Source: a virus. From it: a stretch of DNA of 64,000 bases. The notes beneath the pieces are model-generated. The model had not been told where the DNA came from. It ran no database searches and saw only the letters and a program-made list of their open reading frames with translations. The stretch covers positions 1-64,000 of the IMG/VR virus record IMGVR_UViG_3300025141_000034; one strand, written 5' to 3'. Shown piece by piece: positions 25,922 to 33,287 of this stretch. Each line of letters opens with the position of its first letter. Position 1 is the stretch's first letter. The position numbers and the translations under genes are program-made.

Positions 25922-26573
25922 AGTTAGTGTCATTATCACGTGTTTTAACTTAGAGGGGTATATAGCAAGATCAATAAATAGCTGTCTAAATCAAACGTTA
26001 CCAGAAGATTCTTATGAAGTTATAGTTGTAGACGATATGTCTACTGATAGATCATGGGATGTTATTTCTGGATTTGGAAGCCTTGTGAGTACAGTAAGGA
26101 TGAATAGAAATTCAGGTGTCTCTGCAGCTTCTAATGCTGGTATCAAATTTGCTTCTGGAAGATACGTTGTCCGTGTCGACGGTGATGATTTTATAAATAA
26201 GAATTTTCTTCTCTCAATGTCTGAAGTGCTAGAGTGGAATGAGGATATCGGATTTGTCTACTGTGATCACATTATTGTCAATGAAAATCTTGAGAGAAAG
26301 CAGGAAATAAACACTCTCGAGATGCTTTTAGATCACGGTGCTGGTGTCATGTTTAGGAAAAAATATCTAGAATCTATAGGTCTCTATGATGAGTCACTAA
26401 GAAATAGAGAGGACTATGATCTCATTCTAAGATACATTAAGAACTTTAATGGGTACCATTTAAGGCTACCGTACTACAGATACTTTAAGAGATCTGGAAG
26501 CCTCTCTAGCAAGATTGAAGAAAGAGAGATTCTTAAGAAAAAAATAGATGAGGATCAAAATGTCACCAGTTGA
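25914..26573 (+). CDS. GT2-family glycosyltransferase
   Basis: This 219-residue GT-A enzyme is the most canonical GT2 in the block: V-S-V-I-I-T-C-F-N (about 4-12), V-I-V-V-D-D-M-S-T-D (about 37-46), N-S-G-V-S-A-A-S-N-A-G (about 65-75) and V-R-V-D-G-D-D-F (about 87-94). A late N-R-E-D-Y-D segment near 164 is in the position of the catalytic E-D. It is short and lacks membrane segments. Sitting between NeuA- and NeuB-like genes, it could use their product or a partner sugar, which is inference from position only. Confidence 0.88.
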   Translation: MIKVSVIITCFNLEGYIARSINSCLNQTLPEDSYEVIVVDDMSTDRSWDVISGFGSLVSTVRMNRNSGVSAASNAGIKFASGRYVVRVDGDDFINKNFLLSMSEVLEWNEDIGFVYCDHIIVNENLERKQEINTLEMLLDHGAGVMFRKKYLESIGLYDESLRNREDYDLILRYIKNFNGYHLRLPYYRYFKRSGSLSSKIEEREILKKKIDEDQNVTS

Positions 26574-27612
26574 TGAACTATGGGCTCGAATTACTTCTGG
26601 TGATCCATTTTTTATTGCAGAGGCAGGTGTTAATCACTTAGGGTCACTAGAGCTTGGTGAGCTATTGATAAGAGAGGCAGCCCAGGCTGGTGCACATGCT
26701 ATTAAGTTTCAGTCCTACAAGGCTAAAAATCTTTGCACAAAAGATGCACCTAGATTTTGGGATTGGGATGGTGAAATAGAGAAAGAGGGATCTCAATTTG
26801 ACTCGTATTCTCATCTAGATTCATTTGGTGAGAAGGAGCACTTAGAGCTAAAGAGGCTCTGTGATTCCTATAAAATAGAGTTTATGTCAACTCCTTTTGA
26901 TGATGAAGCTACAGACTATCTTGATAGAGTTGGAATTAGAGCGTATAAGATTGCCTCATGTGATCTGACAAATCATCCGCTTTTAAAAAATGTAGCACCC
27001 AAGGGAAAGATAGTCATGCTATCTACTGGTGCCGGATCTATTGACGAGATAAAGTCAGCAGTCAGTGTATTAAAAGAGGGTACTGATAAAATTGTTGTGA
27101 TGCACTGCAATCTCAAATATCCAACAGAAGATCATGAAATTAATCTAAGAATGATAGAGCACCTGAAAGAGGAGTTTCCAGAGTGTGTGATAGGCCTATC
27201 AGATCACACAATGAATCTCTGGACGCCTGCATTTGCTTATGCTCTCGGTGCAACAGTATTTGAGAAGCACTACACTGTAGACAAGACTCTTGGAAAAAGT
27301 GCAGATCACTGGCTTTCTGTAGATCCGACAGAAGTTAGCAAGATTATTGAAAATATAAATCTTGCTGTAACACTTTTGGGATCTCGTGAGAAGAAGTGTA
27401 CTGAGAGCGAGGAGAGGGCAAGACTCTATGCTAGAAGAAGCATAGTCTCTACTTCAGAGATTAAGAAGGGCGAGATGCTTACAGATAAAAATATGTCGTG
27501 TAAGCGACCAGGTACCGGTCTCTCACCAGCCATGCTACATAAGATTTTAGGAAGATTTGCCTCTAGAGACATCTCAGATGATCAAATTTTAACAATGGAT
27601 GATATAGAATGA
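26560..27612 (+). CDS. neuB: Nonulosonic acid synthase, NeuB family
   Basis: I choose ATG 26560 with GAGGA upstream; an ATG at 26548 would add four residues. The 350-residue protein matches NeuB/PseI/LegI synthases: I-A-E-A-G-V-N-H near 19-26, K-F-Q-S-Y near 51, F-M-S-T-P-F-D, S-T-G-A, C-N-L-K-Y-P-T, G-L-S-D-H-T, E-K-H-Y-T-V-D-K, and a C-terminal SAF-like domain with R-R-S-I-V and K-R-P-G-T-G. It should condense PEP with a 6-carbon amino sugar to form a nine-carbon sugar. I cannot separate neuraminate from pseudaminate or legionaminate. No 2-epimerase (NeuC) is visible. Confidence 0.88.
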   Translation: MSPVDELWARITSGDPFFIAEAGVNHLGSLELGELLIREAAQAGAHAIKFQSYKAKNLCTKDAPRFWDWDGEIEKEGSQFDSYSHLDSFGEKEHLELKRLCDSYKIEFMSTPFDDEATDYLDRVGIRAYKIASCDLTNHPLLKNVAPKGKIVMLSTGAGSIDEIKSAVSVLKEGTDKIVVMHCNLKYPTEDHEINLRMIEHLKEEFPECVIGLSDHTMNLWTPAFAYALGATVFEKHYTVDKTLGKSADHWLSVDPTEVSKIIENINLAVTLLGSREKKCTESEERARLYARRSIVSTSEIKKGEMLTDKNMSCKRPGTGLSPAMLHKILGRFASRDISDDQILTMDDIE

Positions 27613-27644
27613 ACTTAAAAGAAATTACACCCAAGGGATAAGAT

Positions 27645-28502
27645 ATGATTAATACTATTGGAATAGTCGGACAAGGTTTTGTCGGAGGCGCGTTAAATGA
27701 GGGAATGAAGCATGCATTTAATATTGAAACGTATGATAAATTTATATCTGAGAAGTCTACATGTGAATCGCTGAAGAGCCTTATTGAAAAAGTTGACACT
27801 ATATTTGTCTGTCTGCCAACCCCCATGAGACAGGATGGATCTTGTGATTTAAGAATTGTAGAAGAAACAATCTTAGAGATTGATAGCTTTTGCAAAAAAG
27901 CAGATAGCAAGGTAGTCGTAATTAAGTCAACAATACCACCAGGAACAACTGAAGACTTAAATAAAAAAGTTTCAAATATACAGGTTGTATTTAATCCTGA
28001 ATTTCTAACTGAAGCCAACGCAGTAGAAGACTTTAAGAATCAGACTAGAATAATAGTCGGCGGTCCGAGACCTGGGTCTTCAGTCGTAAAGAATATCTTT
28101 AGAAAGGCATTTAAGCAGACTACTATTGTTAAGACTGGATCAAATACAGCAGAAATGGTCAAGTATTTCACCAATTGCTTTCTTGCCACAAAGGTTATCT
28201 TTTCTAATGAGATGAAGCAAATTTGTGACCCTCTCGACATAGATTACGACAAAGTTGTTGAGTATGCACTTTACGATGAAAGGCTTGGAAGGTCACATTG
28301 GTCAGTTCCTGGTCCAGACGGAAGTATGGGATTTGGAGGACACTGCTTTCCAAAAGATCTAAATGCACTTATTAAAGTAGCAAAGAACAATAGTGTTGAC
28401 CCAAGAATTCTTCGGTGTGTGTGGGAAAAGAATCTAGAAGTCAGGAGTGAGAATGATAGAGACTGGGAAAAGATGACGGGTCGAGCTGTTAGTGAAGACT
28501 GA
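27645..28502 (+). CDS. Short UDP-sugar (UDP-glucose/GDP-mannose) dehydrogenase
   Basis: This 285-residue protein has G-I-V-G-Q-G-F-V-G-G (about 6-15) for NAD, V-C-L-P-T-P, I-K-S-T-I-P-P-G-T-T and the catalytic G-F-G-G-H-C234-F-P-K-D, so the N-terminal and central domains of a UDP-glucose dehydrogenase-type enzyme are present. Normal family members are roughly 390-440 residues; the C-terminal nucleotide-sugar-binding domain is essentially missing after residue 260. The frame is intact, so this is a compact form rather than a frameshift. It may oxidise a UDP-sugar to a uronic acid. It is the last gene of the glycan block, 32 bases after neuB. Confidence 0.78.
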   Translation: MINTIGIVGQGFVGGALNEGMKHAFNIETYDKFISEKSTCESLKSLIEKVDTIFVCLPTPMRQDGSCDLRIVEETILEIDSFCKKADSKVVVIKSTIPPGTTEDLNKKVSNIQVVFNPEFLTEANAVEDFKNQTRIIVGGPRPGSSVVKNIFRKAFKQTTIVKTGSNTAEMVKYFTNCFLATKVIFSNEMKQICDPLDIDYDKVVEYALYDERLGRSHWSVPGPDGSMGFGGHCFPKDLNALIKVAKNNSVDPRILRCVWEKNLEVRSENDRDWEKMTGRAVSED

Positions 28503-28530
28503 TATACGTGTAAAATCCTAGTGGGATAGG

Positions 28531-28542
28531 TATAATATTAGT
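28531..28542 (+). promoter_or_regulatory. TATAAT element directly before the nuclease start
   Basis: The gap 28503-28542 ends in TATAATATTAGT (28531-28542) immediately before ATG 28543. It matches TATAAT exactly but lies so close to the start that a transcript from it would have almost no leader. The only Shine-Dalgarno-like sequence is a weak GGGATAGG at 28523-28530. It could be a late-type promoter giving a near-leaderless mRNA, or a chance AT-rich match. Confidence 0.25.
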
Positions 28543-29376
28543 ATGACTGAAAATAATTTTCCGACAGGTAAGCCCCATATTTCTTTTTCCGAAGTCAAGA
28601 TATGGAAGGAATGTTCCTGGAGGCATAAGCTCATGTACGTTGATAAGGTTGATACATTTAAACCCTCTCCTTATTTAGATTTTGGAACTGCCGTTCACGA
28701 GGGATGTGAAACACTCCTTGAGACAAGAAAGGTTGATAAGAAAAAGCTTTTTAATGACATCACAGATGCATGGAAAAAGCACAGATTTGATGAGCCTGAG
28801 TGGTATGAAAAGATGCCAAAGTGGTATAAGCACGTACCCGTTGAAGAATGGTGTAGGTGGGCTGAAAATATGTGGGCTGAGGTTCCTGACTTCTTAGATG
28901 AGACATTTCCCAACTGGAATGCTGTAAAGGCCGAGGAGTATCTCTATGAGGAGATAGAGGGAAAGGATATTAAGTTTAAGGGATTTATTGACGCAGTTAT
29001 TAAAGTTCCAAAAAAGCGCGGCGAGGGATTTAACTACTGGATCCTTGACTGGAAGACATCGCAATCTTATGGGTGGCGAAGACAAAAGAAGCAAGATCTT
29101 TTAATGACAGCACAGCTTATTTTATATAAGCATTTTTGGGCTAGAAAGCACTCTGTACCTCTCAAGGATGTGCGTTGTGGTTTTATCCTACTAAAGCGCG
29201 GGGGTAAGCCAGGACGTATCTGTGAGCTGGTTACAGTATCTGTAGGACCCAAGACTTTAGATAGGGGGATTAAGCTTATGAATAGCATGATAGCCTCCGT
29301 CTATAATAAAATGTTTCTAAAAAATAGAGACTCCTGCACATACTGTCAGTTTAAAAATACAGAACATTGTACCTGA
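28543..29376 (+). CDS. PD-(D/E)XK nuclease with Fe-S cysteines (Cas4/RecB-like)
   Basis: This 277-residue protein has F-I-D150-A-V-I and I-L-D169-W-K171, the core of a PD-(D/E)XK nuclease. It also has C24 (in W-K-E-C-S-W) and C265-x2-C268-x7-C276 near the C-terminus, the four-cysteine pattern of the iron-sulfur cluster in Cas4, AddB and related RecB-like exonucleases. It is probably a phage exonuclease in recombination or DNA processing. No cas genes or repeats are nearby, so I do not read it as CRISPR. It separates the glycan block from the virion genes. Confidence 0.82.
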   Translation: MTENNFPTGKPHISFSEVKIWKECSWRHKLMYVDKVDTFKPSPYLDFGTAVHEGCETLLETRKVDKKKLFNDITDAWKKHRFDEPEWYEKMPKWYKHVPVEEWCRWAENMWAEVPDFLDETFPNWNAVKAEEYLYEEIEGKDIKFKGFIDAVIKVPKKRGEGFNYWILDWKTSQSYGWRRQKKQDLLMTAQLILYKHFWARKHSVPLKDVRCGFILLKRGGKPGRICELVTVSVGPKTLDRGIKLMNSMIASVYNKMFLKNRDSCTYCQFKNTEHCT

Positions 29377-29383
29377 TTTACTT

Positions 29384-29391
29384 TATAATAT
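29384..29391 (+). promoter_or_regulatory. Late-promoter-like octamer TATAATAT
   Basis: TATAATAT is similar to the T4 late octamer TATAAATA and lies in the 50-base gap between the nuclease and the glycosyltransferase at 29427. Transcription would start near 29397, inside the 5' arm of the hairpin at 29390-29416. There is a gp55-like sigma factor in the same window to recognise such elements. The call rests on similarity and position only. Confidence 0.35.
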
Positions 29392-29416
29392 CTCAGTGTT
29401 AATATTTCACTGAGGT
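29390..29416 (+). promoter_or_regulatory. Hairpin sequestering the ribosome-binding site of the 29427 gene
   Basis: CTCAGTG (29392-29398) and CACTGAG (29408-29414) pair perfectly across a 9-base AT loop, and T29391-G29415 and A29390-T29416 extend the stem. The only Shine-Dalgarno candidate for ATG 29427, GAGG at 29412-29415, lies wholly in the 3' arm. A read-through mRNA would hide it. An mRNA starting near 29397 would lack most of the 5' arm and leave it free. Confidence 0.5.
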
Positions 29417-29426
29417 TTATAGACAT

Positions 29427-30674
29427 ATGACAGAAAAGAAGAAGGTGTTGATCTTATCTGATCACGCCCTTTCAACTTCGGGTGTGGGTACTCAAACTAG
29501 ACATCTTGTTAATGGTCTTTTGACCAAGAATGAGTGGACATTTAGACAGTTCGGTGCTGCATTAAAGCATGGCACATATGATACAGTTGTTGTCAATGAG
29601 GATTTTATAATTAAGCCTATTGACGGCTTCGGTAGCAGAGACCTAATCAGGGTTGCACTTGCAACAGAAAAGCCTGATATTTTATTTATTTTCACAGATC
29701 CGAGATTCTTTATCTGGCTATTTGAGATGGAGGATGAGATCCATCAAATTTGCCCGATAGCGTGGTGGCATGTATGGGATAATGAGCCATATCCTAGCTT
29801 TAATCATGTCTTATACGAATCTGTCGATCTCATTAATTGTCATTCAAACATGACATACAACTTAATTAAAGACAGGGTCAATAGTAAGACAAACTTTATT
29901 CCACACGCTGTCCCAGAGACATTATTTTTTCCACTATCTCAGACTGATAGACTCTCTTATAAAATGCAGATCTTGGGAAAAGACAGACTAGATCATTTTG
30001 TTGGAATTTGGGTTAATAGAAATGCTAAAAGAAAAAGGCCTGCAGATGTTGTAGAGTCCTGGAAGATTTTTGTTGACAATATTGAGAAAGAACACGGTCA
30101 TAGAAAGGCTACATTAATAATGCATACAGACCCCCACGATCAGGAGGGTCCAAACCTGTTTAAGAATGTTGATCTTCACAGCATCTCAGATAATGTTTAC
30201 TTTTCCACTGATCGGTTAGAGTTTGAGAAAATGAACGTTCTTTATAACATATCTGACGTCTGTATTAACATAAGCTATGCAGAGGGCTTTGGCCTCTCAA
30301 CACTCGAGGCCATGATGACAGGTTGCCCAATGGCTGCAGTTAAAACAGGCGGATTGACAAGACAGGTTGTCGATCACACAGACGGATCTGAAAATGGTGT
30401 TGCTCTTCCTGTTGAATTTAGGTCGCTTGTAGGCTCTCAGCAGGTACCATTTATTTACGAAGACTACGTCACATGTGAGACAACAGCTGCTGGGCTGATG
30501 AAACTCTTCAATCTTTCAGGTAGTGAAAGGACTAGTCTAAGAGATAAGTGTCTAAAATATGCAAGAGAAAACTTTGCCTTAGAAAAGACTATTGATGAGT
30601 GGCACGATACAATGAAAAAACTCTCTACTGAGTGGAGAGGGGACTATAAGAGATGGGAATGTTTTACGCTATAG
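29427..30674 (+). CDS. GT4-family glycosyltransferase
   Basis: This 415-residue GT-B enzyme has G-V-G-T-Q-T-R-H (about 17-24) as the acceptor-domain glycine loop, F-I-P-H-A-V-P (about 153-159), W-V-N-R-N-A-K-R-K-R-P near 194-204 for the donor phosphate, and S-Y-A-E-G-F-G-L-S-T-L-E-A (about 283-295), a perfect E-x7-E motif. It is therefore a well-preserved GT4. Unlike the GTs of the glycan block it stands next to the nuclease and sigma genes. It could glycosylate phage proteins, DNA or a host target. Its translation start is covered by a hairpin (29390-29416). Confidence 0.85.
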   Translation: MTEKKKVLILSDHALSTSGVGTQTRHLVNGLLTKNEWTFRQFGAALKHGTYDTVVVNEDFIIKPIDGFGSRDLIRVALATEKPDILFIFTDPRFFIWLFEMEDEIHQICPIAWWHVWDNEPYPSFNHVLYESVDLINCHSNMTYNLIKDRVNSKTNFIPHAVPETLFFPLSQTDRLSYKMQILGKDRLDHFVGIWVNRNAKRKRPADVVESWKIFVDNIEKEHGHRKATLIMHTDPHDQEGPNLFKNVDLHSISDNVYFSTDRLEFEKMNVLYNISDVCINISYAEGFGLSTLEAMMTGCPMAAVKTGGLTRQVVDHTDGSENGVALPVEFRSLVGSQQVPFIYEDYVTCETTAAGLMKLFNLSGSERTSLRDKCLKYARENFALEKTIDEWHDTMKKLSTEWRGDYKRWECFTL

Positions 30675-30685
30675 GGGACAAATAG

Positions 30686-31852
30686 ATGAAAAAAGTCATT
30701 ATTAGAGCACCGCTTCTATCATATAGCGGATATGGAACACATTCCAGACAAATTTTTAAGTGGCTTCTTACAAGAAGAGACTTCGATGTAATAACACAGG
30801 TAGTCCAGTGGGGAAATACAACGTGGATGCTTAATCAAGAGTTAGAGAATGGGCTGATTGGAGAGATAATGAAAAGATCTGGTCCCGAAAATCAGTATGC
30901 AGATATCTCAATTCAGGTTCAATTACCAGATGAGTGGGATCCGACATTAGGAAAATTTAACATCGGTGTTAGCGCATTTGTTGAGACTGACATGTGCAAC
31001 CCTGAGTGGATTAAGAAGATTGATACAATGGATCTTGTCATAGTTCCATCTGAACATGTTAGAGAGACGATAATGAGAACTGGAAGTCCAAAGACACCGA
31101 TCCACGTTGTTCATGAGTCCTACATCGAGGAAATTGAACAAAATTTAGATCCACTTCCGCTAGAGATTGATACAGACTTTAACTTTCTTGTTCTTGGACA
31201 GTTTACAGGAAATGATCCGTACAATGATAGAAAAAATCTACTACACACATTAAAGTGGCTATTTGAGTCATTTAGTGACGATCCAGACGTTGGAATAGTA
31301 ATTAAGACAAATCACGGGCGAGGAACTAGAATAGACAGAGAGATTACAAAGCAAAAGGTCCAGCAGGTAATTTCAGAGGTTAGAAAGGGTCCATACCCAA
31401 GGGTTCACCTCATTCACGGTAATTTAAGTAATTCTGAGGTTGCATCGCTGTATGCTGTGGAGTCTATAAGGTGTCTAGTCAGTCTCACTCGAGGAGAGGG
31501 GTTTGGCCTCCCTTTGCTAGAGGCATCTGCTGCTAAAATACCTGTAATTGCAACAGCCTGGTCTGGTCATTTGGACTTTTTAAATATTGGAAAATTTATA
31601 CCCATAAATTATAATATTGTAACAATACCTGAAAATAGAGTTGACGGAAGAATCTTTCTTAAAGATTTTAAGTGGGCTGACCCATCTGAAAGCGACTTTA
31701 AGAAGAAAGTTAAAAAATTTAGAAATAATTATAAAAAACCCAAAGAGTGGGCAGTTGAGCTATCTAGCAGGCTAAAAGATACATTTTCTCAGAGAGCAAT
31801 CAGTGTGAAGTATGACGCTTTAATTGATAGTGCATATTGGAGAAGATCTTGA
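30686..31852 (+). CDS. GT4-family glycosyltransferase
   Basis: This 388-residue GT-B enzyme has Y-S-G-Y-G-T-H-S-R (about 13-21) in the acceptor domain, V-I-V-P-S-E-H-V near 113-120, L-G-Q-F-T-G-N-D-P-Y-N-D-R-K-N near 171-185, and R-G-E-G-F-G-L-P-L-L-E-A (about 269-280), the GT4 E-x7-E motif. It lies 11 bases after the similar GT4 at 29427 and ends in a TTGA overlap with the small membrane protein gene. The pair probably act on the same acceptor. Confidence 0.85.
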   Translation: MKKVIIRAPLLSYSGYGTHSRQIFKWLLTRRDFDVITQVVQWGNTTWMLNQELENGLIGEIMKRSGPENQYADISIQVQLPDEWDPTLGKFNIGVSAFVETDMCNPEWIKKIDTMDLVIVPSEHVRETIMRTGSPKTPIHVVHESYIEEIEQNLDPLPLEIDTDFNFLVLGQFTGNDPYNDRKNLLHTLKWLFESFSDDPDVGIVIKTNHGRGTRIDREITKQKVQQVISEVRKGPYPRVHLIHGNLSNSEVASLYAVESIRCLVSLTRGEGFGLPLLEASAAKIPVIATAWSGHLDFLNIGKFIPINYNIVTIPENRVDGRIFLKDFKWADPSESDFKKKVKKFRNNYKKPKEWAVELSSRLKDTFSQRAISVKYDALIDSAYWRRS

Positions 31853-32148
31853 ATTGGGCTTGGGTGATATCTACCTCAATTCTCACTCTACTTCTCTGCG
31901 TGTCTATATATTACAATTATAGATTTGCTTTAATATTGCTCAATCTAGAAGATGGAATAGAGGATGCGCTCGATAGACTGGATGAAAAGTATAATTCTAT
32001 GAGTAAGATTCTAGAGAAGCCTGTTTTTTTTGATAGTCTTGAAATTAGACAGGTTATTAAAGATATAAAGGGCTCAAGAGATGCCGTCCTACATGTTGCA
32101 AATATTCTCGGATCCATTGATGAAAAATCAGCAGAGACTGAAAAATAA
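31849..32148 (+). CDS. Small membrane-anchored coiled protein
   Basis: I choose the TTG at 31849, which overlaps the upstream stop as TTGA and has GGAGAAG at the right distance; a TTG at 31837 is also possible but worse placed. The 99-residue protein has one membrane-spanning segment (about 3-25), then an acidic, helical C-terminal part with heptad-like leucines (L-N-L-E-D-G-I-E-D-A-L-D). It is the only clear single-pass membrane protein in the window. Its function is unknown; a membrane-anchored phage accessory protein is likely. Confidence 0.6.
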   Translation: MNWAWVISTSILTLLLCVSIYYNYRFALILLNLEDGIEDALDRLDEKYNSMSKILEKPVFFDSLEIRQVIKDIKGSRDAVLHVANILGSIDEKSAETEK

Positions 32149-32165
32149 CCTTCTGGAGTGTGGTA

Positions 32166-32909
32166 ATGAGAAATGGAAAAAAGAAGTTTATAAAAATAAG
32201 AAGGCGTAGGGGGAAGGGAAAGCGTAATCTATATTTTCATATGGGAACGCATAATGCAATAGTAAAATTTCAAAGTCTGGAATGTCTTAAGGAAAAAGAG
32301 AAGCTATATATTTCTGAAATCTTTCCTGCTTTTGATAAATTAGTTGAAAATTTAATCTTTATTCACGGATTTCAATCAACTCACGGATCGTTTGAAGATC
32401 TAAAAAATGACTGTGTTGTCTTTCTCTATGAGACTTTAAATAAGTTTGACCATACAAGAGGAACAAAGGCATTTTCTTACTTTAATGTTGTTGCAAAGAA
32501 TTGGCTTATAATAAAGAGCAAGCAAAGATCAAAGCAAATTAGGAGACAGCTCAGCCTAGATGATCCTCTTTCAATCAGTAGAAGAGACATGACTGCAATT
32601 GAAAGCTATAAGGTGATTCCCTCTCAAGACACAGAAATGATCAAAAAAGAGTCTATCGAAAGCCTATTCGCACTTATGAAGGAGATAAAGAAAAAGCTCT
32701 CAGGAGAGAATGAAATTGCGTGTATAAACGCTATCATCGCCCTTTTTGAAAAAATTGACGACATTGACCTTCTCAATAAAAGGGCGATATTCGTGTATCT
32801 TAGAGATATATCAAGTCTTAATCCAAAGCAGCTGTCAATAGCAATGTCATCAATAAGAAAGCACTATAAATCACTGGTGAAACAGGACGAGTTCGATATA
32901 TTCTTTTAA
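32166..32909 (+). CDS. Late-transcription sigma factor, gp55-like
   Basis: ATG 32166 has GGAG at 32155-32158, better than the GTG at 32160. The 247-residue protein has a very basic N-terminus (K-I-R-R-R-R-G-K-G-K-R), then a region-2-like segment: F-E-D-L-K-N-D-C-V-V-F-L-Y-E (about 77-90), L-N-K-F-D-H-T-R-G-T-K-A-F-S-Y-F (about 92-107), A-K-N-W-L-I-I, then R-R-Q-L-S-L-D-D. This matches the core-binding and -10-recognition part of phage late sigma factors such as T4 gp55. It would direct host RNA polymerase to late promoters of TATAAATA type. It is longer than T4 gp55 (185 residues). Confidence 0.72.
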   Translation: MRNGKKKFIKIRRRRGKGKRNLYFHMGTHNAIVKFQSLECLKEKEKLYISEIFPAFDKLVENLIFIHGFQSTHGSFEDLKNDCVVFLYETLNKFDHTRGTKAFSYFNVVAKNWLIIKSKQRSKQIRRQLSLDDPLSISRRDMTAIESYKVIPSQDTEMIKKESIESLFALMKEIKKKLSGENEIACINAIIALFEKIDDIDLLNKRAIFVYLRDISSLNPKQLSIAMSSIRKHYKSLVKQDEFDIFF

Positions 32910-32919
32910 GGGGGCACAA

Positions 32920-33285
32920 ATGTCAAAAAAAATATCAGATCTTCAAAAGAGAATCGATAAGAAAAATAAGAAGATAGACGATTTTGGAGATATCCTAGAT
33001 GCAATAGAAAGCTCAGAGGATAAGAAAAAGCTGCTATGGAAGGAAATATATGAGAATGCTCTCAATGATAGAGAGAATGCTGGAATCCTATTCATGGATC
33101 TCATGACTCAGTCCCAGGGAAATGCAGGAAATCACACGACATTTGGACCAATTATGGCAAAGTATCTCGAGAGAATGTCAAAGTCAAATGATCAAATTTT
33201 AAGGCTTGCAGAGATAATTGACAAGGCAGACAGGTCCTCTGACGTGATAAACCCTGATGATATCTTTAATGAAATAGGCGGATAA
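32920..33285 (+). CDS. Candidate small terminase subunit (gp16-like)
   Basis: This 121-residue, mostly helical and highly charged protein has L-W-K-E-I-Y-E-N-A-L-N-D, then M-A-K-Y-L-E-R-M-S-K-S-N-D-Q-I-L-R-L near 78-95. The order and the M-x-x-x-N-x-x-I-L-x-L pattern resemble the core of T4 gp16, where a helix of similar spacing occurs, and the length is in the usual range. This would be the DNA-recognition subunit of the packaging motor. No large terminase gene is in the window, which weakens the call; a small baseplate chaperone is the alternative. Confidence 0.42.
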   Translation: MSKKISDLQKRIDKKNKKIDDFGDILDAIESSEDKKKLLWKEIYENALNDRENAGILFMDLMTQSQGNAGNHTTFGPIMAKYLERMSKSNDQILRLAEIIDKADRSSDVINPDDIFNEIGG

Positions 33286-33287
33286 AG

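Noticed and set aside
27563-28018. A 151-codon open frame on the - strand over the end of neuB and the start of the dehydrogenase gene
   Set aside because: It covers two well-supported + strand genes, its protein has no recognisable motif, and all neighbours are on the + strand; similar antisense frames at 51188-51709 and 34615-34992 are rejected for the same reason.
28516-28530. CCTA/TAGG short hairpin before the nuclease gene as a terminator
   Set aside because: Only four base pairs can form and there is no U-tract, so it is within chance expectation.
28543-29376. Cas4 homologue as part of a CRISPR system
   Set aside because: The Fe-S PD-(D/E)XK layout is shared with many phage exonucleases; no repeat array or other cas gene is in the window.
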